Shown piece after piece: positions 42,603 through 51,812 of a DNA stretch of 64,000 bases. The notes beneath the pieces were generated by a model that searched no databases, was not told the origin of the DNA, and was given only the letters and a program-made list of their open reading frames with translations. The position numbers were made by a program, and so were the translations under genes. Source of the DNA: Eubacteriaceae bacterium (GTDB lineage: Bacteria > Bacillota > Clostridia > Peptostreptococcales > Anaerovoracaceae); contig CABIXY010000004.1 of NCBI GenBank assembly GCA_902362805.1, positions 372,001 to 436,000 of the forward strand. Direction: 5' to 3'. Positions within the stretch are counted from its first letter, which is position 1, and each line of letters opens with the position of its first letter.

Positions 42603-43772
42603 TTAACGTTCAAAACGTTCCATCGTAATGGCTTTGCTAGGACACATGGACCAGCAGACACCGCATCCGTCGCATTTTTCAGAGATATGGGCTTTCTTGC
42701 CTTCCATGCTGAGTGCGCTGTACATGCAGGAATCCTTGCAGACTCCACAGCCGATACACTTTTCTTCATTGACGACCGCACGGATTGGCGGATCATATTC
42801 CGTCCATGCAGAATCATTGAGATGCTGCAATGCTTTTCCTCGAAATTCTTCAATGGTCTTATATCCGTGAGCAGCCATCCACTTGTCAATGCCGTCAGAT
42901 ACTTCAGTCAGCACCTTATAACCCTTTGCGTAGATGGCACCGCAGATCTGAACTGTAGTTGCTCCGCACAGTATATACTTGATGGCATCTTCCCCTGTCT
43001 GAATTCCCGTAACGCCTGACAGAGGCAGGTTTGTCCCCTGCGCAACCTGGGAAAGATAGCGCAGACCCACCGGACGAAGCCAGGAGCCTCCCATGCCGTG
43101 ATATCCTAACCATGGACGTTCATTTTCTGTATCAATTTCCAACCCATCGATCGGGAAGGTTCCCAGTGCGGCGATAGCATCAGCTCCAGCTGCCTCTGCT
43201 TTTTTTGCCGCAATGGTTGGATCGTCATTGAGTGCCATCATCTTGCATATTACCGGAATCTTCACCTCCGATTTAGGTACGGAAATGAACAATGGATCTA
43301 AGGTGGTTACCTTTGGAACGGCATGCATATTCAGTTCGATGGCATCTGCGCCCATATCTTCTGCCATACGCGCTAGTTTTCGCCATTCTTCATAGTCATT
43401 GGGTTTTCCGCAGATGCTTACGATGATTGGAATATCGACGCCATGAGGACCTTTTAATTCTTCCAGCATACGTCCCATCTCATCTGGGGTCGGATATACC
43501 TCGGCATTTCTGAAAAATGAAAACTGCCCATCCCTTTTAAACACTGCCGGATCGAAACCATGTGGGTTATTATAAACCATGAAACGCGGACGAAGACAGT
43601 TTCCTGCCGGCCTTCCCGTCTCTGAATCTGGGAAAATCATCGACTTTGTTACAACTGCACCTGCACCCGCATCTGCGGCACGCTTGATTGCCTCAACATT
43701 GATAGACGGTGTTGCAGACGCGACGATGACAGGATTTCTTAACTGTAAACCTGCATAATTTACTGGAACCAT
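42603..43772 (-). CDS. PreA/dihydroorotate dehydrogenase-like flavoprotein with two 4Fe-4S clusters
   Basis: This 389-residue protein has a TIM-barrel FMN domain of the dihydroorotate/dihydropyrimidine dehydrogenase class (NPVIVASATPSINVEAIKRA; LSGVTGIQTGEDAIKYILCGATTVQICG). A C-terminal ferredoxin domain follows (CIGCGVCKDSCMYSAL and CDGCGVCWSMCPSKAI). PreA enzymes reduce the ring double bond of uracil or thymine. Here the loop that carries the catalytic Cys in the family (NISCPN-like) reads ELNMHAVPK instead, so a different substrate or acid is likely. It sits between the importer and the DUF3830 genes. Confidence 0.82.
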   Translation of the reverse strand: MVPVNYAGLQLRNPVIVASATPSINVEAIKRAADAGAGAVVTKSMIFPDSETGRPAGNCLRPRFMVYNNPHGFDPAVFKRDGQFSFFRNAEVYPTPDEMGRMLEELKGPHGVDIPIIVSICGKPNDYEEWRKLARMAEDMGADAIELNMHAVPKVTTLDPLFISVPKSEVKIPVICKMMALNDDPTIAAKKAEAAGADAIAALGTFPIDGLEIDTENERPWLGYHGMGGSWLRPVGLRYLSQVAQGTNLPLSGVTGIQTGEDAIKYILCGATTVQICGAIYAKGYKVLTEVSDGIDKWMAAHGYKTIEEFRGKALQHLNDSAWTEYDPPIRAVVNEEKCIGCGVCKDSCMYSALSMEGKKAHISEKCDGCGVCWSMCPSKAITMERFER

Positions 43773-43831
43773 TTTTTCTCCTCCTTATAATATCGTTTAA
43801 ATTATTTAAGAGAGCTTCCGCTCTTTCTTAA

Positions 43832-44809
43832 CTATTCATAGAATTTTTCCGCATAGTGACACGCCACCTGGTGATTATCGTTTAACGTCTTCAATTCCGG
43901 GCAGACAGTCCTACATTCTTCTGTCGCATACTTACAACGTGTATGGAAAACACAGCCCGACGGTGGATTTGCCGGACTCGGTAAATCGCCTTCCAAAATA
44001 ATGCGCTCACTCCTGCGGTGTACATCAGGAATCGGTATGGCAGAAAGCAATGCCCTGCTATAAGGATGTGTCGGATGCTCAAATAACTCTTTCTTATCCG
44101 CACATTCCACCATTTTACCCAAATACATGACGACTACCTTATCACATAAATAGCGCACCACACTTAAATCATGAGAGATAAACATGTAAGAAAAACTATG
44201 GGTTTCCTGTAATCTCCTCATGATATTTAACACCTGCGATCTGACGGAAACATCAAGAGCCGATACAGGTTCATCTGCAACGATAAACTTAGGATCTAAT
44301 ATAAAGGATCTTGCGATAGCGACTCTCTGTCTCTGTCCGCCCGACATTTCATGAGGGAACTTGTCCAGATGTTCTCTGCCGATGCCGACTTCGTTTAACA
44401 TCTCTATCACTTTTTCTTTTCTCTCCGCCTTATCCCCAAGCTTAAATAGTTCCAGGGGTTCCTCCATAGATTGGAAAATCGTACGGCGCGGGTTCAGTGA
44501 TGCATAAGGATCCTGAAAGATCATCTGTAACTCTCTGCGATAAGGCCGCATTTTCTTAAAAGACAGTTTTTCAATATTCTGTCCCTGATATTTAATGCTG
44601 CCCGCTGTCGCAGGATGCAGATTGAGTATCGTGCGACCTAGTGTAGATTTTCCGCATCCGCTTTCGCCAACCAATCCTATATTCTCTCCCTTTAAAATAT
44701 CAAGGGAGAACCCATCCACCGCTTTGACACACTGCTTCTTACCGACCTTTATGCCGTCACTGTAGAAATACTTTTTTACATCTCTGATTTCTAATAAGGG
44801 TCTATCCAT
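43832..44809 (-). CDS. oligopeptide-type ABC importer ATPase (OppF/DppF-like)
   Basis: This 325-residue ATPase has Walker A GESGCGKST, signature MSGGQRQRV and Walker B FIVADEPVSALDVS. The C-terminal oligo_HPY region (PANPPSGCVFHTRC, then C-ATEEC) is the Cys-containing extension typical of peptide and nickel importers. It is paired with the OppD-like ATPase upstream. Both drive import of the unknown substrate of this operon. Confidence 0.92.
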   Translation of the reverse strand: MDRPLLEIRDVKKYFYSDGIKVGKKQCVKAVDGFSLDILKGENIGLVGESGCGKSTLGRTILNLHPATAGSIKYQGQNIEKLSFKKMRPYRRELQMIFQDPYASLNPRRTIFQSMEEPLELFKLGDKAERKEKVIEMLNEVGIGREHLDKFPHEMSGGQRQRVAIARSFILDPKFIVADEPVSALDVSVRSQVLNIMRRLQETHSFSYMFISHDLSVVRYLCDKVVVMYLGKMVECADKKELFEHPTHPYSRALLSAIPIPDVHRRSERIILEGDLPSPANPPSGCVFHTRCKYATEECRTVCPELKTLNDNHQVACHYAEKFYE

Positions 44810-44821
44810 GTTTCACCTCTC

Positions 44822-45802
44822 CTAACAATTCCCATCCATCAGCCAGCATCTGACCTGATGTCCGTCAAAATCCTTTAAATCAGGATGCTGTTCATTGCAT
44901 CGCGTTGTACAGTGCGGACATCTGTTTGAAAACCGACATCCCCTTGGCATATCCTGCATACTCGGTACCATGCCTTTAATGGTATATAAGGTTTTCGTAT
45001 CCTCATCCAATCTTGGAATAGACTTTAGAAGCCCTTTCGTATACGGATGCTGTGGATGGTCGAAGATTTCTTCGCATGTACCATACTCGACGATTTCTCC
45101 TGCGTACATGACACAGACGTAATCCGCTACATCTGCGATAACCCCCATGTCGTGTGTTATCAGCAGAATCGAGGTGTCAAAGTCTTCTTTCAGCTTAGCC
45201 ATCAGTTCCAAAATCTGAGCCTGAATGGTTACATCCAGTGCAGTCGTCGGTTCATCTGCAATCAAAACTTGTGGATTGGTCAGCATTGCCATGGCAATCA
45301 TGACGCGCTGTCTCATACCGCCACTGATCTGATGAGGATAAGTTTTCATCTTATTACGTGCATCTCCAATTCCAACTTTGCTCAGCATTTCAACACTCAT
45401 TTCAAAGGCCTGCTTTTTATCTGCAATCTTATGCGTCAGGAGAACCTCACAAAGCTGCGCGTCGATGGTGTAAACGGGATTTAAAGAAGTCAACGGGTCC
45501 TGAAAAATCATAGACACCTTTGTGCCTCTGATCTTGTACATCTCTTCTTCCGATTTTGCCAGTAGATCCTCTCCGTCTAGGTAAATCTGCCCCTGGCTGA
45601 TCTTGCTGTATTGTCTGGGAAGAAGCCTCATAATTGATGTTGCAGTAACACTTTTTCCGCAGCCGCTTTCGCCCACGATGCCTAAGGTTGTCCCCTTTTC
45701 CACGCTGAAACTGACGTCTTTTACTGCGGTAAGCGTATGTTTCTTGACTAAAAAATCAACTTGCAGATTTTTCACCTGTAGTATCGGATTTTCTGAACTC
45801 AT
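44822..45802 (-). CDS. oligopeptide-type ABC importer ATPase (OppD/DppD-like)
   Basis: This 326-residue ATPase has Walker A GESGCGKSV, signature ISGGMRQRV, Walker B LIADEPTTALDVT and the C-terminal FSNRCPHCTTRC cluster. I start at 45802, with a GGGGGAG ribosome site; the frame is open for 88 codons upstream, but that stretch lies inside the permease gene and has no protein-like character. It ends 12 bp before the OppF-like gene. Confidence 0.92.
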   Translation of the reverse strand: MSSENPILQVKNLQVDFLVKKHTLTAVKDVSFSVEKGTTLGIVGESGCGKSVTATSIMRLLPRQYSKISQGQIYLDGEDLLAKSEEEMYKIRGTKVSMIFQDPLTSLNPVYTIDAQLCEVLLTHKIADKKQAFEMSVEMLSKVGIGDARNKMKTYPHQISGGMRQRVMIAMAMLTNPQVLIADEPTTALDVTIQAQILELMAKLKEDFDTSILLITHDMGVIADVADYVCVMYAGEIVEYGTCEEIFDHPQHPYTKGLLKSIPRLDEDTKTLYTIKGMVPSMQDMPRGCRFSNRCPHCTTRCNEQHPDLKDFDGHQVRCWLMDGNC

Positions 45803-45813
45803 TTCTGCTCCCC

Positions 45814-46698
45814 CTATCTCTTCATTTTCGGATCCAATGCATCGCGCACGCCTTCTCCGATTAAATTGATGCAGATAATAGTGACAAACAGCACAATTCC
45901 CGCCGGGAGCCAGATCCAAGGCTGTGTTGCCAGCACCGTCGCATTCTGCGCGGCATTGATGATATTGCCCCAAGACGCCTGTGGCGGCCTGATGCCTGCG
46001 CCTAAAAAGCTTAACGATGATTCCATGATAATTGCGCCGGAAACTCTGAATGCAATCAAAATCCATACAGGAGACAATACATTGGGTAAAATGTGTCTGA
46101 TCAATATGACGGCATGGCTAGCTCCCATGGACCTGGCGGATTCCACAAAGTCCTTCTCGCAGACAGAAAGGGTTGCACCGTATACAATCTTCGCGGGCTG
46201 AATCCATCCCATCACTCCAATCATGATGATCATAGAAAATACAGAGGAACCGAATATAGCAACCAATACCAGAATCATGATCAATCCTGGAAACGACTGA
46301 AAGATGTCGACGCCCCGCATCACAAGAAATTCAACCTTGCCTTTAAAATACCCTGCACATAACCCTAATGGGATTCCTATGATAAAGCTGATCAGCGTGG
46401 AACACACGCCGACTGCAAGGGAGATGCGTCCGCCGTAAAGCATACGGGCAAAAATATCTCTGCCGATATCATCCGTACCTAGCAGATGGGCAGATGACGG
46501 CGGTTCTGCCAAAGAAGAAGAATCCATAAAATACGGGTCTATGTCAAATAATACTGGATCTAGAAATACGATAATCACTTCTGCAGCAATGATCATAAAG
46601 GCTACTGTTGCCATTTTGTGTTTTACAAACTTCTGAAAAAAATTTTCTTTCTGAATCAATAATTTAGTATCCTTAATTGTTCTCACCACTTCCTGCAT
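45814..46698 (-). CDS. oligopeptide-type ABC importer permease (OppC/DppC-like)
   Basis: This 294-residue inner-membrane permease has an N-terminal helix (about 30-50), the typical LLGTDDIGRDIFARMLYGGRIS stretch and the EAA loop ESARSMGASHAVILIRHILPNVL. The layout is that of DppC. Its start overlaps the stop of the other permease gene by one base. Confidence 0.92.
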   Translation of the reverse strand: MQEVVRTIKDTKLLIQKENFFQKFVKHKMATVAFMIIAAEVIIVFLDPVLFDIDPYFMDSSSLAEPPSSAHLLGTDDIGRDIFARMLYGGRISLAVGVCSTLISFIIGIPLGLCAGYFKGKVEFLVMRGVDIFQSFPGLIMILVLVAIFGSSVFSMIIMIGVMGWIQPAKIVYGATLSVCEKDFVESARSMGASHAVILIRHILPNVLSPVWILIAFRVSGAIIMESSLSFLGAGIRPPQASWGNIINAAQNATVLATQPWIWLPAGIVLFVTIICINLIGEGVRDALDPKMKR

Positions 46699-47654
46699 TA
46701 TTTGCTCCGGCTGATGCGAGGATCAAGCACTCCGTAGAAAATATCCAATATGATATTACAGCACATGACGACTACACAAATCATCGTGGTAATCCCCATT
46801 ACTACGCTGAAATCTCGCGCATTAATGGACTGTACCATGAGTGTGCCGATTCCCGGCCATCCGAAAATCTGTTCAATAACAACTGCGCCTCCGACAATAT
46901 ACGGTATATTCAAGCTGATTACCGTCACAATCGGAATCAAGGAATTTCTGAGGGCATGCTTGATAATCACGACCTTTTCACTCAATCCTTTTGCCCTGGC
47001 CGTCTTGACATAGTCTTCATTGAGCACTTCCAGAAGACCTCCTCTGGTCTGTTTCACCAAATCACCCAAAAGAGTGAAGGCTACGACAAAGGCCGGCATC
47101 ACCAAGTGATAAAGCAGGTCTTCAAGTGATCCTTCCGTACCTGCGGTATACATACCGTACCCAGGGAAGATTCCAAGTTTGGCTGAGAAAATATATAAGA
47201 CACACAATCCCAGAAAAAAGCTCGGCATTGCATTTCCTATGAATGCCAATGTGGAAGAACAATTGTCCCAAAAGGAATATGGTTTGAATGCTGCAGCCAC
47301 ACCTAGCGGTATTGCAATCAGAACTGACAGTACCAATCCCGTTACCATTAAGAATAGTGACGGGCCAATTCTATTTCCAATCATCTGCATTACCGGCATT
47401 TTTGCGCGGACAGATACGCCCATATCACCCTGGAAAAGATCTAAAAGCCAATTGACATATCTGAGAAGCAGGGGCTGATCCAGCCCATATGCATGAATCA
47501 TAGATTGATACGCTTCTTCTGTCATCTTGTTTTCTGATGCGATCAGATCTACTGCGTTACCAGGAGCATAATCGGAAAGAATAAATACTGCAAATGTCAA
47601 AATCAAAAACACCGGAATCATCGATAATATCCGTTTAATAATATAACGCGGCAA
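46698..47654 (-). CDS. oligopeptide-type ABC importer permease (OppB/DppB-like)
   Basis: This 318-residue permease begins PRYIIKRILSMIPVFLILTFAVF like DppB and has the EAA motif TARAKGLSEKVVIIKHALRNSLIP. The start is TTG at 47654, with AGGAGG 7 bp upstream. It forms the membrane channel with the adjacent permease. Confidence 0.92.
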   Translation of the reverse strand: MPRYIIKRILSMIPVFLILTFAVFILSDYAPGNAVDLIASENKMTEEAYQSMIHAYGLDQPLLLRYVNWLLDLFQGDMGVSVRAKMPVMQMIGNRIGPSLFLMVTGLVLSVLIAIPLGVAAAFKPYSFWDNCSSTLAFIGNAMPSFFLGLCVLYIFSAKLGIFPGYGMYTAGTEGSLEDLLYHLVMPAFVVAFTLLGDLVKQTRGGLLEVLNEDYVKTARAKGLSEKVVIIKHALRNSLIPIVTVISLNIPYIVGGAVVIEQIFGWPGIGTLMVQSINARDFSVVMGITTMICVVVMCCNIILDIFYGVLDPRISRSK

Positions 47655-47753
47655 AGGCTCACCTCCTTTGACAAGTCTATACAGGCGAGGGGAGTTGCTC
47701 CGAGGAGCAATCCCCTTCTCTGTATATCCGTCAACTTCAATTCTGTTTCTACA

Positions 47754-49319
47754 TTACTTTACAATCCATTCCCAACACTTATCGTTGTTAGGAACTGTCA
47801 CGTTGCTGAGTTTAGAGGAACATACCATATAAATGTCCTGATCGACCAGGTTGATGTTAGGGCTCTCCTCATAAAGGACTTTCTGCATCGCCCAAGCCTT
47901 TTTAATACGATCGTCTTTGTCAACGCATTGATTAACGGCAACGTGCAGATCATAATATTTCGGATCCTGAACGCGGCAGTAGGTAACGCCGTCTGTTACG
48001 TAGTCCATCATGAGATAGGTTGGGGAAGCTCCAGTGGTCGACTGTAAGAGACACATATCGATAGAACCATCTCTTGCACCTGACATCAAGGTGGTAGCAT
48101 CACCAGTCTCAATTTCTACATTCACGCCGATCTTCTTGAGGCAGTCCTGGATAATGACAGCCATCTTCTCACGGTCAGAGTTGGAAGCTCCCAAAGAAAT
48201 CGTCTGACTGAAATCAAAATTGGCATCCTTCAGCATCTTCTTTGCCTTATCCGGATTGTATTCAACCTTGAGATCTTTGTTATAGTAAGGGCTGCTTGGC
48301 ATCAAAGCACTGCACACTGGCTCCCCATGTCCTTTTAATACGGAATCCACGATTAATTGCTTGTCAATGGCAAGTTCAAATGCGTGACGCACTTCTGGTC
48401 CGAATTTCTCATTGTTTAAAACCATCTGGATGTTGATCTTGTTGTCGACCAGATCTGCGTGCAGTCCATTCTTGCCGTCGAGAGATGCCAATGCCTCCTC
48501 CGCAGTGACCGTATTCCAGCCTACATCAAATTCACCAGCTAAGAGCCCGGAAGATAAGGTTTCTTCAGACATAACCCGATAGATTAATTTGTCAAACTGC
48601 GGACGTCCTAAATAGTAATCATCGTAAGCTTCAAGAACTACCTCATATCCTGGTTTTTCACTGACAAATTTACAAGGTCCGGAGCCAACCGGGTTGTCCC
48701 AGAAATCACAGGTTCCGAGTTCGTCTACAGGAATATCCTCCAGTAAGTGCTTTGGTAATACATAGTAGTAATAAGAGTAGGAACCGAAAAATGCTTCTGG
48801 CGTCGTCGGATTCTTCAAGTGCATTTCCAATGTATAATCATCAATTGCCTTGATCTGAATATCCCCGGTTCCGCTTCCGTCAGTTCCTGCAAACTGTGTG
48901 AGGAATCCGCGGCTGCCATAACCTTCAAATTCAGGTTTTGCCATCGTCTTGAAGGTCCATTCCCAGTCATGTGCCGTAACGGGTTCTCCATCATGCCACT
49001 TGGAATCCTTTCTCAGATGAACGGTAAAAACAGTCTGATCCTTTGAAAGGTCAATAGATTCTGCGGCTCTGTAATAGATGATGTTTTCATTATCAAATCC
49101 GCACAGCCTGTCAAAAATCTTTTCATTGGGCATGATACTGAACATGCCGATGAGGTCATATGGCATCAATCTGTTCCATGCGCCTCCCTGACCATATACA
49201 ATGGTTTTTTCGCCTCCTTTGCTTTCACCTCCGGCATCCTTGTTGCCGCAGGCAGCCATGGCTGTCATAAGCGATAAGATCATGACGATTACGAATACTT
49301 GTCTTTTCCACCTTTTCAT
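47754..49319 (-). CDS. peptide-type ABC importer substrate-binding lipoprotein
   Basis: This 521-residue solute-binding protein of the SBP_bac_5 family has a signal peptide with lipobox ending AMAAC (lipid-modified Cys24). The expected sequence landmarks are present (DLSKDQTVFTVHLRKDSKWHDGEPVTAHDWEWTF; HAFELAIDKQLIVDSVLKGHGEPVCS). Family members bind peptides, opines, nickel chelates or glycosides, so the family alone does not give the ligand. It lies 99 bp before the permease genes. Confidence 0.9.
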   Translation of the reverse strand: MKRWKRQVFVIVMILSLMTAMAACGNKDAGGESKGGEKTIVYGQGGAWNRLMPYDLIGMFSIMPNEKIFDRLCGFDNENIIYYRAAESIDLSKDQTVFTVHLRKDSKWHDGEPVTAHDWEWTFKTMAKPEFEGYGSRGFLTQFAGTDGSGTGDIQIKAIDDYTLEMHLKNPTTPEAFFGSYSYYYYVLPKHLLEDIPVDELGTCDFWDNPVGSGPCKFVSEKPGYEVVLEAYDDYYLGRPQFDKLIYRVMSEETLSSGLLAGEFDVGWNTVTAEEALASLDGKNGLHADLVDNKINIQMVLNNEKFGPEVRHAFELAIDKQLIVDSVLKGHGEPVCSALMPSSPYYNKDLKVEYNPDKAKKMLKDANFDFSQTISLGASNSDREKMAVIIQDCLKKIGVNVEIETGDATTLMSGARDGSIDMCLLQSTTGASPTYLMMDYVTDGVTYCRVQDPKYYDLHVAVNQCVDKDDRIKKAWAMQKVLYEESPNINLVDQDIYMVCSSKLSNVTVPNNDKCWEWIVK

Positions 49320-49348
49320 ACTCTGACCTCTTTCCTTTCTTAATCTCT

Positions 49349-50350
49349 TTAGAAATATGTTAATAAAAACCTGGAATTAGATAAGACTTCCTTATTGACA
49401 ACAGAAGACGGCACCTTCCCTTCAGAAATAGCCTTGATCTGCTCCAACGTATGCAGAAACGCTTTTTCGTCTGCTTCGTGGGTATTCCAAGCCATGTGAG
49501 GCGTAATGATGACATTTTGATCTGCTAGTCCAATTAATGGATGGAATCTTGCCGGCGGTTCTGTCCCCAATACATCCAGAGCGACTCCCGCTAACTTCCC
49601 ATTCTTTATGAATGCCGTAATATCTTCTTCTACAATAATGCCCCCTCTCGATACATTGATAAGATATACGCCATTCTTCATCTTTTCCAATGCCGTCTTA
49701 TCAATCATACCTTTGGTCTCCTCGGTCAATGGGCAATGGATGCTGATTACATCAGCCTGCGCATAAAGTTCTTCTATCTCGACAGATGTAACACCCATGG
49801 AGGCTGCCAAATCAGTGTTGATGTACTTATCGAAAGCGATTACCTTCATCCCGATACCTGATGCCAATCTCGCAACTTCTCTGCCGATACGCCCAAATCC
49901 AACCAAACCAAGAGTCTTTTCTTTTAACTCTATGCCACCTGACTGGTACCGCACGAGCCAGTTATTGTCTGCCACACCGTTCACCGCTTTGGGAACACGA
50001 CGGACGATAGAAAAGATCAAACTCATTGCAAACTCAGCCACCGCTTCAATGCAGAAGTCGGGATTATTCGCTACTGGTATTCCTGCCTTTGTCATTTCAG
50101 GTATGTCGACATAATCGGTACCGATAGAAGTGCAGACAATCGCACGAAGGTTCTCCGCTCCTTCGATGAGTTCCCTATTCACAGCAATGTCTACATCTGC
50201 CTGCAGAATATCGCAGGTCTTTATCTTCTTACGTATTTCAGCCTCACGGCCAGGACCTTCTGGTTCCGTAACACCTACGACATTTACGATATGTCCGTAT
50301 CGCCTTTCTTCCGCAAAAATATCCCCATAAGGTTTAAATAATGTGAGCAT
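49349..50350 (-). CDS. D-2-hydroxyacid dehydrogenase
   Basis: This 333-residue NAD-dependent dehydrogenase of the D-isomer-specific family has the NAD motif GLVGFGRIGREVA, catalytic Arg in INVSRGG, Glu in LDVLGTEPP and His in TPHMAWN. It oxidises a D-2-hydroxyacid or reduces the 2-oxoacid. Its C-terminus is longer than in short members. It lies 13 bp after the iron alcohol dehydrogenase gene. The two could act in sequence on a hydroxyacid product. Confidence 0.9.
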   Translation of the reverse strand: MLTLFKPYGDIFAEERRYGHIVNVVGVTEPEGPGREAEIRKKIKTCDILQADVDIAVNRELIEGAENLRAIVCTSIGTDYVDIPEMTKAGIPVANNPDFCIEAVAEFAMSLIFSIVRRVPKAVNGVADNNWLVRYQSGGIELKEKTLGLVGFGRIGREVARLASGIGMKVIAFDKYINTDLAASMGVTSVEIEELYAQADVISIHCPLTEETKGMIDKTALEKMKNGVYLINVSRGGIIVEEDITAFIKNGKLAGVALDVLGTEPPARFHPLIGLADQNVIITPHMAWNTHEADEKAFLHTLEQIKAISEGKVPSSVVNKEVLSNSRFLLTYF

Positions 50351-50363
50351 CTATATCTCCTTT

Positions 50364-51521
50364 CTAGTACGCTGCTTCCAGAATATCTTCCACATGCTTT
50401 CTGGTGATTTTAACAGGATTGATTGCCAGCAGCCGGTACTTCATGGTATCTTCGACAATCTGCGGGAACATCTCCCTCGTCACGCCTACTTCGGTAAGCT
50501 TTCTCGGAATGCCTATATCGCTTTCCAGATTGACAATCGCCGAGACTGCTTTTCTGGCGGCATCCCGCAGAGAAAGTCCCTCTGCCTTTTCGCCCAGGCA
50601 GACTGCGATATTCTTGAATTTTTCCAGGTTCCCCACATAATTGATTTCCATCGCATAAGGCAAAATCAAAGCATTGGCCAGACCGTGAGGAACGTGGGCG
50701 ATGCCGCCGATGGACTGGGCGATGCCGTGGACCACGCTGACGCCACAGTTCAGCAGGGAGGCTCCTGCCAGGAAACTTGCAACCGTCATATTGCCCCTAG
50801 CCTCTATATTGCTGCCGTCAGACACAGCCGTCCGCAGATTCTCGCCGATCAAGCGCATCGCCTGCAGCGCATAGGCATCGCCTACCAGATTTGCATTGAG
50901 TGTGGTATAGGATTCGATTGCATGAGTCAATGCGTCGATTCCAGTCGTCGCCGTCACAAATGCAGGCAGCGAAGTCTGCAGGCCCGGATCTAACAGAGCC
51001 AGGTCAGGTATCAGATTCTCGTGGGTCACCGACAGCTTCACCTGATTCTCCGTGTCGTCGATGACAGATGCTGCCGTGACCTCGGCACCGGTTCCTGCTG
51101 TGGTCGGAATGCAGATCAAAGGTACACAAGGATTTGTCACTGTCTTCGTTCCGCCAAACAGGTAATCTTTGATGGAGCCTTCATGGGTTTGCAGCATACA
51201 CACAGCCTTCGCGGTGTCGATGGTACTGCCGCCACCAATTGCGACACAAAGGTTGCAACCAGCCTCGCGCATCACATCAGCCACAGCATCGACAACCTTT
51301 GCCGGCGGTTCTGGAACGATGTCAGTAAACAGTTCATATTCCATTCCTGCCTTTTCAAAACTTTTAAAGACTCCCTGCAGACCGTCCGTCTCCAACAAAA
51401 TCTTATCTGCGATAATAAATACTTTACTGCCTCCCATCTCTCTGGCGAACTGAGCAGTTTTTTCACTGATCCCTGCGCCATAGCGAATTCTGGTAAGCAT
51501 CCTGAAATAAAAGTCTTTCAT
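50364..51521 (-). CDS. iron-containing (group III) alcohol dehydrogenase
   Basis: This 385-residue NAD(P)-dependent enzyme has the nucleotide motif AIGGGSTIDTAKAV. Metal ligands appear in order: Asp in LLDPGLQTSLPAF or nearby, His in DALTHAIESY, and His residues in GVSVVHGIAQSIGGIAHVPHG. It acts on alcohols or hydroxyacids. It is the first gene after the near-consensus sigma-54 promoter. I use ATG 51521 (MKDFYFRM); an in-frame ATG at 51545 is also possible but weakly supported by a ribosome site. Confidence 0.9.
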   Translation of the reverse strand: MKDFYFRMLTRIRYGAGISEKTAQFAREMGGSKVFIIADKILLETDGLQGVFKSFEKAGMEYELFTDIVPEPPAKVVDAVADVMREAGCNLCVAIGGGSTIDTAKAVCMLQTHEGSIKDYLFGGTKTVTNPCVPLICIPTTAGTGAEVTAASVIDDTENQVKLSVTHENLIPDLALLDPGLQTSLPAFVTATTGIDALTHAIESYTTLNANLVGDAYALQAMRLIGENLRTAVSDGSNIEARGNMTVASFLAGASLLNCGVSVVHGIAQSIGGIAHVPHGLANALILPYAMEINYVGNLEKFKNIAVCLGEKAEGLSLRDAARKAVSAIVNLESDIGIPRKLTEVGVTREMFPQIVEDTMKYRLLAINPVKITRKHVEDILEAAY

Positions 51522-51574
51522 ATTTGAGCCTATTCCTTTCTGCATAAATTGATCTCGTTCTATTTATGCAATAT

Positions 51575-51590
51575 TGCAAATACTGTGCCA
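51575..51590 (-). promoter_or_regulatory. sigma-54 promoter of the catabolic operon
   Basis: Minus-strand TGGCACAGTATTTGCA fits TGGCAC-N5-TTGCA at the key positions. It is 54 bp before the ATG at 51521. An inverted repeat TGATGCA/TGCATCA (51674-51709) lies 84-119 bp further upstream, a normal distance for an activator site. Confidence 0.82.
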
Positions 51591-51673
51591 TCATTTGTTT
51601 TTCGAGAAAAAGCGACAAATTGCCCATTTTCAGGGTATTCAGATTATTCAAATGTCGTTCTTTCCTTTTTTTC

Positions 51674-51709
51674 TGATGCAAAAAATAATCATGATTGCTT
51701 TATGCATCA
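51674..51709. promoter_or_regulatory. candidate upstream activator site
   Basis: TGATGCA (51674-51680) and TGCATCA (51703-51709) are perfect inverted halves with a 22-bp gap. No gene lies in 51591-51812 and the distance suits an enhancer for the sigma-54 promoter. Confidence 0.4.
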
Positions 51710-51723
51710 TCTGCACAAAAATT

Positions 51724-51756
51724 GCGGCACCAACAGAAAAAATCTGTTGGTGCCGC
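51724..51756 (-). terminator. terminator of anti-sigma gene
   Basis: GCGGCACCAACAGA pairs over 14 bp with TCTGTTGGTGCCGC, followed by a T-run on the minus strand. It isolates the sigma-54 operon from the ECF sigma unit. Confidence 0.85.
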
Positions 51757-51812
51757 AGCTACGTCGTATTGCTAACCTTATTGTCGCCGAAATCGGGTCA
51801 CAACTCCACAGT

